Shown here one piece after another: positions 1-5,269 of a DNA stretch of 5,269 nucleotides. The first letter of the stretch is position 1, and each line of letters opens with the position of its first letter. The DNA is from Bacteroidia bacterium (GTDB lineage: Bacteria > Bacteroidota > Bacteroidia > Bacteroidales > UBA12481). Position numbers and translations under genes: made by a program. The notes under the pieces are model-generated. The model made no database searches, was not told the DNA's origin, and saw only the letters and a list, made by a program, of their open reading frames with translations. The DNA is taken from the NCBI GenBank assembly GCA_026391235.1, contig JAPLDV010000880.1, positions 1 through 5,269 of the forward strand, read 5' to 3'.

Positions 1-771
1 TCGGCCGGAGCTGCTTATCTGGATTATGAGTATGTTGAATTGGGCATTGCCCAGGACTGGCTGGTGACTCCCGGCATATACATACCCGCAAAAGGGACAA
101 CAAGCCTCAGGTTTTACCAGCGACAGGGTTTTATCCAGGATCGCCATTCTACTTTTTCTATCAGGGTTTCAGCAACTTCACAAACCGATGCGGTATCCTT
201 TTCAAGCATTGCAACTTATGGCGAGAAAACCTTTTCAATGAAATTTAGTCAGAAGTCATTGGATTTAAGCACCTGGGCGGGTCAGAAAATCTTTATCGCA
301 TTTGTCATGGAACAGAATGATGGAGATACCTGGGCCATCGACGATGTTTCAATCGCCAATGAAACGATACCGAATAATCAACAGGATTCACTGGCACTTG
401 TATCCCTTTACAATAAATGCGGAGGACCGCACTGGACTAAAAAGGGCAATTGGCTTACCGGGCCGGTGAATGCCTGGGAAGGGGTTACCGTTGAGAACGG
501 ACGGGTAGTCGAGCTGAACCTTGGCGACTGGTACTCTTCAGCCGGTTTGACCGGCTCCGTACCGGCCGAACTTTTAAATCTTTCCGCGATCAGATCGTTC
601 ACCCTGCAAAACAATCAGCTTACCGGAGACTTGCCTGATAACTGGTCAACATTGCCTTATCTGACAGAAATAAATCTCGACCTCAATAAGCTTTCCGGTC
701 CGTTTCCGGATAGCTGGAAATCCCTTGTGAATCTGACAGAGTTGGGCCTCTTATTGCTATGCACAAAATAA
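1..771 (+). CDS. N-terminal part of a T9SS-type surface protein: jelly-roll domain plus leucine-rich repeats; 5' partial, frame broken at 3' end
   Basis: The frame is open from base 1, so the true start and signal peptide lie upstream; a TTG at 40 is only an internal codon. Bases 1 to about 360 encode a beta-rich jelly-roll resembling cleaved-adhesin or MAM-like domains of Bacteroidota surface proteins: DWLVTPGIYIPA, a strand FSIRVSATS, then LDLSTWAGQKIFIAF and the closing WAIDDVSIAN. About 388-490 is the usual cap before bacterial leucine-rich repeats (DSLALVSLYNKCGG, W, then AWEGVTVENGRV). Repeats follow at about 505-750 with the pattern LxxLxLxxNxLxGxxP (FTLQNNQLTGDLP, INLDLNKLSGPFP). The frame then reads LLLLCTK and stops at 769-771 in the middle of a repeat, and the rest of the protein continues in frame 2. 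Such modules usually mediate binding at the cell surface; the ligand cannot be read from the sequence. I treat this as one half of an interrupted gene. Confidence 0.8.
   Translation, partial: SAGAAYLDYEYVELGIAQDWLVTPGIYIPAKGTTSLRFYQRQGFIQDRHSTFSIRVSATSQTDAVSFSSIATYGEKTFSMKFSQKSLDLSTWAGQKIFIAFVMEQNDGDTWAIDDVSIANETIPNNQQDSLALVSLYNKCGGPHWTKKGNWLTGPVNAWEGVTVENGRVVELNLGDWYSSAGLTGSVPAELLNLSAIRSFTLQNNQLTGDLPDNWSTLPYLTEINLDLNKLSGPFPDSWKSLVNLTELGLLLLCTK
751..760 (+). other. Frameshift point inside the leucine-rich repeat domain
   Basis: Up to 750 frame 1 reads SLVNLTELGL; from 761 frame 2 reads AQNNLLDFGHIE. Joining these directly gives LTELGLAQNNLL, which fits the LxxLxLxxNxL spacing of the preceding repeats. 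The ten bases between (TTATTGCTAT) are therefore excess relative to the repeat pattern and shift the frame by one. I see no adjacent copy that would mark a tandem duplication. A larger out-of-frame loss of repeat units that left these bases behind, or a single-base sequencing error, would look similar. Confidence 0.65.
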
Positions 772-1378
772 TCTGCTGGATTTCGGACATATCGAATCCA
801 ATGTCGGGGTTGCATCCGGGCAATTTTATTACTGGCCCCAGGCTCCTGTAGGAGTAGCTGACACATTGTTTAAGAATCCGGGTGAAGAAGTGCGATTTTC
901 AGTGACTGTAGGCGGAAAAAGTAATCTCTATCAATGGTATAAAAACGGGGAAATCCTTTCGGATGCCATATCTGAAGTGTTTATTATTCCTTCATATTCA
1001 CCATCGGACACCGGAATCTATTCTTGCCGGATTACCAATACGCTGGCTATCATGCTGACACTTACCAGTGAACCGGTAACTCTTCAGACTTCAACTTCCG
1101 GTGTTATTGAAAGCATGAATCCGAGGCCTTCAATTGCTGTTTGGCCGAATCCTGTAAGCTATCGTGCAGCTGTAAGGTACACATTAGCGAATGACCAGCA
1201 GGTTACTATCCAGATTATCGATCATGCCGGGAGGATTGTTGAAGAAATGGAGCTCGGAGCACAAACCAGGGGTGAGCATTTAGCGGATTGGTTTACAGGA
1301 ACTCTCGAACAGGGATCGTATTTTTTAAGGTTGAAGAATTCACAATCTGTTTATAAACTGATGGTTATAGGCAGGTAG
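761..1378 (+). CDS. C-terminal part of the same surface protein: end of LRR, Ig-like domain, T9SS type A sorting domain
   Basis: Frame 2 is open from 737 and has protein-like content from GCA at 761 (AQNNLLDFGHIESNVG, the usual last leucine-rich repeat). No ATG or ribosome-binding site precedes it; the first alternative start is TTG at 866, inside the domain series. It is therefore best read as the continuation of the upstream fragment after a frameshift. An Ig-like domain spans about 880-1090 (YQWYKNGEILSD, then SPSDTGIYSCRIT), with the second conserved Cys but no clear first one. From 1145 to the stop, about 77 residues match the T9SS type A sorting domain: WPNPVSYRAAVRYTL, an IIDHAGRIV strand, GSYFLRL and the terminal YKLMVIGR. 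In the known pathway this domain takes a protein through the outer membrane and is then cleaved, leaving the protein released or attached to the surface. Domain calls are firm; whether this half is expressed is doubtful. Confidence 0.78.
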   Translation, partial: AQNNLLDFGHIESNVGVASGQFYYWPQAPVGVADTLFKNPGEEVRFSVTVGGKSNLYQWYKNGEILSDAISEVFIIPSYSPSDTGIYSCRITNTLAIMLTLTSEPVTLQTSTSGVIESMNPRPSIAVWPNPVSYRAAVRYTLANDQQVTIQIIDHAGRIVEEMELGAQTRGEHLADWFTGTLEQGSYFLRLKNSQSVYKLMVIGR

Positions 1379-1419
1379 GGACGAATAATTATGTCTTTCC
1401 GAAAACGGGGCTGGGTCAA

Positions 1420-1462
1420 AACCCCCAGGTTGAAACCTGGGGTTAATAATTTCTGACGATGT
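1420..1462 (+). repeat. Hairpin-forming repeat, copy 1 (inverted partner at 5072-5114)
   Basis: A stem of eight perfect pairs (1423-1430 with 1435-1442, CCCCAGGT/ACCTGGGG) closes a TGAA loop at 1431-1434. It is followed by TTAAT at 1443-1447 and TCTGACGA at 1452-1459. The whole unit aligns without gaps to the reverse complement of 5072-5114 at 33 of 43 positions, including 21 of 24 over the GGGG arm and the non-hairpin flank (1439-1462). It lies 41 bases after the stop of the surface-protein gene and 28 bases before the hydrolase start. It could end transcription of the upstream gene, but no T-run follows, so an intrinsic terminator is not well supported. The conserved flank outside the stem suggests a dispersed palindromic repeat family instead. 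Confidence 0.72.
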
Positions 1463-1490
1463 AAGTACTCTAAAAGGATAAATAAAAATC

Positions 1491-4400
1491 ATGAAAAAAC
1501 TGGTGATTATTCTGTTGTGCACCTTATTCGGGTTGCTCCTGATGAAGTGCACTTTGGATCGGAAAACCAACGCGGTTGCCGATCTTGCTGAAAACTTCGT
1601 CTCCCCCCCCGATAGTGCCCGGCCATGGGTCTACTGGTTCTGGCTGAACAGCAATATTTCCCGGGAAGGGATTACTGCCGATCTTGAGGCCATGAAACGC
1701 GTGGGAATCGGTGGCGTCCTGATCATGGAGGTCGATCAGGGAGCTCCGGTCGGACCGGTTGCATTCATGAGCGACCAGTGGCGCGAGCTATTTAAATTCA
1801 TGATCTCCGAGGCTGGTCGCCTGGGCATCGAGGTGAACATGAACAATGATGCCGGCTGGAATGGCAGTGGCGGACCCTGGGTGCCGCTTGGCAAATCGAT
1901 GCAGGTGGTGGTGGCCAGCGAAAAACAGGTTCGTGGTGGAGCGAAATTCGCCGGCGACCTGCCGAAACCGAAAGCCAACAGCGGCTACTACCGTGATATT
2001 GCCGTCCTGGCCTTTCCAACACCGGCCGATCCGGCCAATCCCGCCTGGCGCATCAAAAACCTGGCCGGCAAAAGCATGTCGTCGGGCGGCATGATGCCCG
2101 GAAGCCTTGATGTTTCGGCAGGAGCCGCAGTACCGGCAGCTTCCATGATCGACCGCGGCCGCATCATCGACCTGTCGGCCATGATGGATACAACCGGCAG
2201 GCTCACCTGGGAAGTGCCGGCCGTAAGCCAAAGCAATCCCGGGGAATGGACCATTATCCGGTTCGGTCATACTTTCACGGGAGCTGAGAATGCCCCTTCA
2301 CCATTGTCAGGCCGTGGCCCCGAATGCGACAAGCTGAGCCCTGAAGGTATCGAGGCCAATTACAACGGTATGATCGGCAAGCTTGTGAAGGATGTCGGTG
2401 CACTGGCAGGTAAAAATTTCGCTGCTACTCATGTCGATAGCTGGGAAGTGGGGGCACAGAACTGGACAACGAAGATGCGTGAAGAGTTTAAAAGGCTTCG
2501 CGGGTACGATATGATGCCTTACATGCCCGTACTCACCGGAAGGATCGTTGATGACCCGGAAATATCCGAAAGGTTTCTCCGTGACGTAAGGCAGACGGTT
2601 TCCGACCTGCTGGCGGTCAATTATATAGGACGCCTTAAGGAACTGGCCAACAAGGATGGGCTAAGGCTGTCGATGGAGGCGTATTCCACACCGGCCAACG
2701 ACCTGGATGTCGGGAATTACATCGATGAACCGATCAGTGAGTTTTGGACCATGGATGGCGGAGGCTTCTGGTGGACCCAGAAAGCCATGTCCTCACTCGC
2801 ACACGTGAACGGCCTGCCCGTTACCGGTGCCGAGGCCTTTACATCCGGAGGAGAGGAACGGTGGCTGGCCCATCCGGCTACAATTAAATCACTGGGCGAC
2901 AGGGCATTTTGCGATGGGGTGAACAGGTTCATCTTTCACCGGTATGCCTTGCAGCCCTGGGCCGCAGAGCGGAAGCCCGGCATGACCATGGGCCCCTGGG
3001 GCCTCCATTACGAGCGGACCCAAACCTGGTGGGAGGATTCAAAAGCATGGCACGGGTATCTTGCAAGGTGCCAGTACATGCTTCGACAGGGAACTTTTGT
3101 AGCAGACGTCCTCTGCCTGAATTCCGAAGAGCCGCTGCAGCGGTTCAGGGTGCTGAAACTCAACGGCTACGATTACGACGGCATCAGCCCTCAGAAATTC
3201 ATGAAAGATGTTACTGTGAAGGATGGCCGCCTGGTCCTGCCTTCAGGAATGCAGTACCGCCTGCTGGTTTTGCCGGATGAACCCGATATGTCGCCTGCCA
3301 TGCTTCAGAAAATCAACTCCCTCGTGGAGGCCGGTGCAACGGTCACCGGCAAAGCCCCGGTGAGGGCTCCAGGACTTTCGGGTTGGCCGGAATCCGATGC
3401 ACAGGTTAAAAAGATGGCCGAATACCTCTGGGGCAGCGGCTCCGAAACCGAACGCAAAGTAGGCCTGGGAAAAGTAATCCCTGGTAAAACACCATCAGAA
3501 GTCCTTGCCGGCATGGATATCAAACCTGATTTTAACGCCAACAGGGAAATGAAATTTATCCATCGTTCAGTAAACGGAAAGGAGGTCTGGTTCATTGCCA
3601 GCCAGGAACTGCAGGCGGCCGACATCGTGTGCAGCTTCCGGGTTACAGGCATGAAACCTGAATCGTGGGACGCCGAAACCGGACGGATGGAGTCCATAAC
3701 GGTTTATGAGGAAGTGGATGGCTGTACAAGAATTCCCATGCGGTTTGAGCCGTCGGGATCAAGATTTATCGTATTTACAGAGGCAAAAGCGGCAGATCCG
3801 GAAAGAATTATCTCTGTGAAATCAGCGGAAAAAGAGCTGGCTAACATGGAAATAGCTGTAAAAGAGGCTGTTCCCGCAGTCAAGGCCGAAGAAACCCGCT
3901 CCAGTTTCACCATGGCGGCATGGGTGAGCCCCGATCTGGAGATCGCTCTACCCGATGAGACCAGCACCGGTGCTGGTGCCCTCTCGATGGTACGTAACGA
4001 TGTAGTGTATGCGGCGCCGGGCCACGAAGTATGGACCAACAAGGATGCGGGTGCAGGCTTTGGTGTAGGTATAAACGGTGTCGTCGTCTCCGAACACACC
4101 GCTGATTATTTTCCGGCCCTCCTGGTTTATCCTGCACCGGTTGCTGGCTGGACGCATGTGGCCGTGGTCTACAAGGATAATACACCAAGCCTGTGGATCA
4201 ATGGTAAATTTGTTCATAAAGGGCTGAAGAGCAGCAAGATCGTTCATGGCGGATATGGAGTTGTCCATACCCGGAAGGTGCGGGATTTCAGCGGACGGGT
4301 GGCCGGTTTGGTTCAGTTTCCGAAGGCGCTCACCGGTGATGAGATCATCAGCCTGTTTAAAAACGTCCCGGATACAACAACAGTCGTCAGGGAGGAGCCG

Positions 4401-5072
4401 GCTATCGACCTGGTGCGAAGGGAAATTTTGAAGAATGGATCCTATGATTTCAAAAACGCCGCCGGCAAGGTTCATACCATCCTCGTCGAAGGCCTGACGG
4501 ACAAATCAGAGATCAAGGGCCCCTGGGAATTAAGTTTCCAGCAGGGATGGGGTGCGCCCGGTACAATTGTAATGGATAAGCTGATTTCCTGGAGCAGGCA
4601 CACGGATGCAGGGGTGAAATACTTCTCGGGCTCCGCCACATACCGGAAAACGTTCAATTTAACAGCCGCGCCTGAAACAGGTAAAAAGCTTAAGAGGATC
4701 ATCTGCCTTGACCTGGGAAGGGTTGCCGTGATGGCCGGTGTGAAACTGAACGGCAAAGACCTTGGTCTGCTGTGGAAAGCACCTTACCGCGTGGATATCA
4801 CCGATGTTGTGCAAAATGGTGATAATACCCTGGAGATCAGAGTGGTCAATCTCTGGATTAACAGGATGATCGGCGACGAGCTGCAGGACGAGGACAGTGA
4901 AAGGAATACCGACGGCACCCTGAAAAAATGGCCGCAGTGGCTGCAGGATGGAAAACCCAGCCCAACGGGCAGGTATACTTTCACCAGCTGGCGGCTCTGG
5001 AAGAAAAATTCACCGCTGCAGGAATCGGGATTGCTTGGTCCGATTACGATACAAACATCAATCAGATATTAA
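1491..5072 (+). CDS. GH106-type glycoside hydrolase (putative alpha-L-rhamnosidase), lipoprotein-like, with a LamG-like domain
   Basis: This 1193-residue protein starts at ATG 1491, directly encoding a signal sequence (MKKLVIILLCTLFGLLLMKC); AAGGA at 1474-1478 is a distant, weak ribosome-binding site. Cys20 is the likely lipidated residue, although Lys at -1 is unusual. Residues about 45-510 match the GH106 catalytic barrel: RPWVYWFWLNSNIS, GIGGVLIMEVDQG, NMNNDAGWNGSGGPW, HVDSWEVG (D316, E319), SMEAYSTP (E396), IDEPISEFW (E413, E417), TGAEAFTSGG (E448) and GVNRFIFHRYALQPW. Which acidic residues are catalytic cannot be decided here. About 530-640 resembles a glutamine-amidotransferase-like fold (YRLLVLPDEP, then LVEAGATVTG). 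About 803-957 is LamG-like (FTMAAWVSP, GWTHVAVVYKDNTPSLWINGK, then FSGRVAGLVQFPKALTGDEI). About 1000-1130 is a galactose-binding-like sandwich (ATYRKTFNL, VKLNGKDLGLLWKAPYRVDITD). GH106 enzymes remove alpha-L-rhamnose from complex plant glycans, in characterized cases in the periplasm or at the cell surface; the exact substrate here is inferred. There is no T9SS domain at the C-terminus. Confidence 0.88.
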   Translation: MKKLVIILLCTLFGLLLMKCTLDRKTNAVADLAENFVSPPDSARPWVYWFWLNSNISREGITADLEAMKRVGIGGVLIMEVDQGAPVGPVAFMSDQWRELFKFMISEAGRLGIEVNMNNDAGWNGSGGPWVPLGKSMQVVVASEKQVRGGAKFAGDLPKPKANSGYYRDIAVLAFPTPADPANPAWRIKNLAGKSMSSGGMMPGSLDVSAGAAVPAASMIDRGRIIDLSAMMDTTGRLTWEVPAVSQSNPGEWTIIRFGHTFTGAENAPSPLSGRGPECDKLSPEGIEANYNGMIGKLVKDVGALAGKNFAATHVDSWEVGAQNWTTKMREEFKRLRGYDMMPYMPVLTGRIVDDPEISERFLRDVRQTVSDLLAVNYIGRLKELANKDGLRLSMEAYSTPANDLDVGNYIDEPISEFWTMDGGGFWWTQKAMSSLAHVNGLPVTGAEAFTSGGEERWLAHPATIKSLGDRAFCDGVNRFIFHRYALQPWAAERKPGMTMGPWGLHYERTQTWWEDSKAWHGYLARCQYMLRQGTFVADVLCLNSEEPLQRFRVLKLNGYDYDGISPQKFMKDVTVKDGRLVLPSGMQYRLLVLPDEPDMSPAMLQKINSLVEAGATVTGKAPVRAPGLSGWPESDAQVKKMAEYLWGSGSETERKVGLGKVIPGKTPSEVLAGMDIKPDFNANREMKFIHRSVNGKEVWFIASQELQAADIVCSFRVTGMKPESWDAETGRMESITVYEEVDGCTRIPMRFEPSGSRFIVFTEAKAADPERIISVKSAEKELANMEIAVKEAVPAVKAEETRSSFTMAAWVSPDLEIALPDETSTGAGALSMVRNDVVYAAPGHEVWTNKDAGAGFGVGINGVVVSEHTADYFPALLVYPAPVAGWTHVAVVYKDNTPSLWINGKFVHKGLKSSKIVHGGYGVVHTRKVRDFSGRVAGLVQFPKALTGDEIISLFKNVPDTTTVVREEPAIDLVRREILKNGSYDFKNAAGKVHTILVEGLTDKSEIKGPWELSFQQGWGAPGTIVMDKLISWSRHTDAGVKYFSGSATYRKTFNLTAAPETGKKLKRIICLDLGRVAVMAGVKLNGKDLGLLWKAPYRVDITDVVQNGDNTLEIRVVNLWINRMIGDELQDEDSERNTDGTLKKWPQWLQDGKPSPTGRYTFTSWRLWKKNSPLQESGLLGPITIQTSIRY
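1603..1610 (+). repeat. Run of eight C inside the start of the hydrolase gene
   Basis: Eight consecutive C cover most of codons 38-40 (Ser-Pro-Pro), between the signal/linker segment and the catalytic domain. The reading frame is intact at this length. A gain or loss of one base would truncate the enzyme just after its export signal. Such tracts can act as slippage switches, but chance or a simple Ser-Pro linker is also plausible at this length. Confidence 0.9.
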
Positions 5073-5114
5073 CCTCGTCAGACATCATTAACCCCGGCCT
5101 TCAGGCTGGAGATT
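5072..5114 (-). repeat. Hairpin-forming repeat, copy 2, inverted relative to 1420-1462
   Basis: Read on the minus strand this unit has a left arm CTCCAGCC, loop TGAA, right arm GGCCGGGG, then TTAAT and TCTGACGA, matching copy 1. On the + strand the stem is 5092-5099 with 5104-5111, loop TTCA, with one G-T pair and one A/C mismatch. The two loop-proximal pairs differ from copy 1 on both sides while still pairing (T-A to C-G and G-C to C-G). The unit begins at the last base of the hydrolase stop codon (5070-5072) and ends 17 bases before the next start. It could serve as a 3' end hairpin for the hydrolase transcript, though the following bases are A-rich, not T-rich. Confidence 0.68.
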
Positions 5115-5131
5115 CAAAAAAAGTATATAAT

Positions 5132-5269
5132 ATGAACAAAATCATCGTACTAGGGGCCGGAATGGTCGGCAGTGCAATGGCCATCGACCTGGCAAAGGAT
5201 CATCGGGTTACCTTAACCGATGTGAACCATGAAAGATTAATACAGGTGAAAGTAAAATGTCCGTCTTTA
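5132..5269 (+). CDS. Saccharopine dehydrogenase-family NAD(P)-binding oxidoreductase, N-terminus only
   Basis: An ATG at 5132 opens a 46-codon frame that runs off the window. The protein begins MNKIIVLGAGMVGSAMAIDL, a Rossmann beta-alpha-beta start with the dinucleotide loop G8-A-G10-M-V-G13, followed by a second strand HRVTLTDVN that ends in Asp30. An acidic residue there generally favours NAD over NADP. The overall wording (VLGAGMVGSAMA, then DVNHERL) is like saccharopine dehydrogenase or L-lysine dehydrogenase family proteins, which act in the cytoplasm on lysine-related intermediates. No Shine-Dalgarno sequence is present; the leader is A-rich (seven A at 5116-5122, then TATATAATATG), as is common in Bacteroidota. 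It lies 59 bases after the hydrolase stop with a hairpin between, so it is probably a separate transcription unit. The fold is convincing; the exact enzyme is not, because most of the protein is missing. Another Rossmann-fold dehydrogenase is possible. Confidence 0.72.
   Translation, partial: MNKIIVLGAGMVGSAMAIDLAKDHRVTLTDVNHERLIQVKVKCPSL

Noticed and set aside
751..771. Programmed ribosomal frameshift joining the two halves
   Set aside because: No slippery heptamer followed by a stem is evident, and a simple one-base shift would leave extra residues (SYCY) that disturb the repeat spacing.
866..1378. An independent gene starting at TTG 866
   Set aside because: No ribosome-binding site is seen, the frame is protein-like upstream to 761, and the content continues the domain series of the preceding fragment.
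1423..1442. Classic intrinsic terminator
   Set aside because: The stem is strong but is followed by TTAATAATTT instead of a T-run, and it belongs to a repeat found in inverted form elsewhere; a termination role remains possible but is not shown.
1445..1490. Bacteroidota-type promoter (-33 TTTG and -7 TAnnTTTG) before the hydrolase
   Set aside because: No convincing pair of boxes with correct spacing was found; the AT-rich leader alone is not enough.
1788..2270. Long minus-strand open frames opposite the hydrolase gene (also at 3305-3697, 3704-4099 and 3948-4475)
   Set aside because: They lie wholly within a well-supported + strand gene, show no recognizable domain and arise from its GC-rich codon structure.
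1..5269. Polysaccharide utilization locus, CRISPR array, tRNA or rRNA
   Set aside because: No SusC/SusD-like proteins or regulator, no regularly spaced direct repeats, and no recognizable structured RNA gene are present in the window.

Overview
The window looks like a piece of a Bacteroidota chromosome or metagenomic contig. The evidence is a C-terminal type A sorting domain of the type IX secretion system (T9SS), leucine-rich repeats with the N-terminal cap common in that phylum, a large GH106-type glycoside hydrolase with a lipoprotein-like signal, and A-rich leaders with weak or no Shine-Dalgarno sequence. I cannot name a genus. All genes seen are on the + strand.

Layout. Bases 1-1378 carry the remains of one secreted multidomain surface protein: a jelly-roll (cleaved-adhesin/MAM-like) domain, a leucine-rich repeat domain, an Ig-like domain and a T9SS sorting domain. 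Its N-terminus lies outside the window. The frame breaks near 751-760, so an upstream part (1-771, frame 1) and a downstream part (about 761-1378, frame 2) are separated. Bases 1379-1490 are a short intergenic region with a strong GC-rich hairpin. Bases 1491-5072 encode a 1193-residue putative alpha-L-rhamnosidase-like enzyme (GH106 type) with a LamG-like domain between the catalytic core and a C-terminal beta-sandwich. Bases 5073-5131 hold a second hairpin and an A-rich leader. From 5132 a Rossmann-fold oxidoreductase of the saccharopine dehydrogenase type begins and runs off the end. No gene-free stretch exceeds 300 bases.

The most unusual structure is the pair of intergenic hairpins. The element at 1420-1462 and the reverse complement of 5072-5114 align without gaps at 33 of 43 positions. 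Both have a TGAA loop, GGGGTTAAT on the same side, and a conserved TCTGACGA outside the hairpin. They form an inverted pair bracketing the hydrolase gene, with the non-hairpin side facing inward, and the second begins at the hydrolase stop codon. Two stem pairs differ by compensatory changes, so the fold itself may be conserved. This suggests a REP-like dispersed palindromic family, not two unrelated terminators.

Functionally, the first two genes suggest surface adhesion or carbohydrate contact plus removal of rhamnose from complex glycans. No SusC/SusD pair, sensor or sigma/anti-sigma gene is visible, so a polysaccharide utilization locus cannot be claimed from this window alone. The oxidoreductase appears to belong to unrelated amino-acid metabolism.
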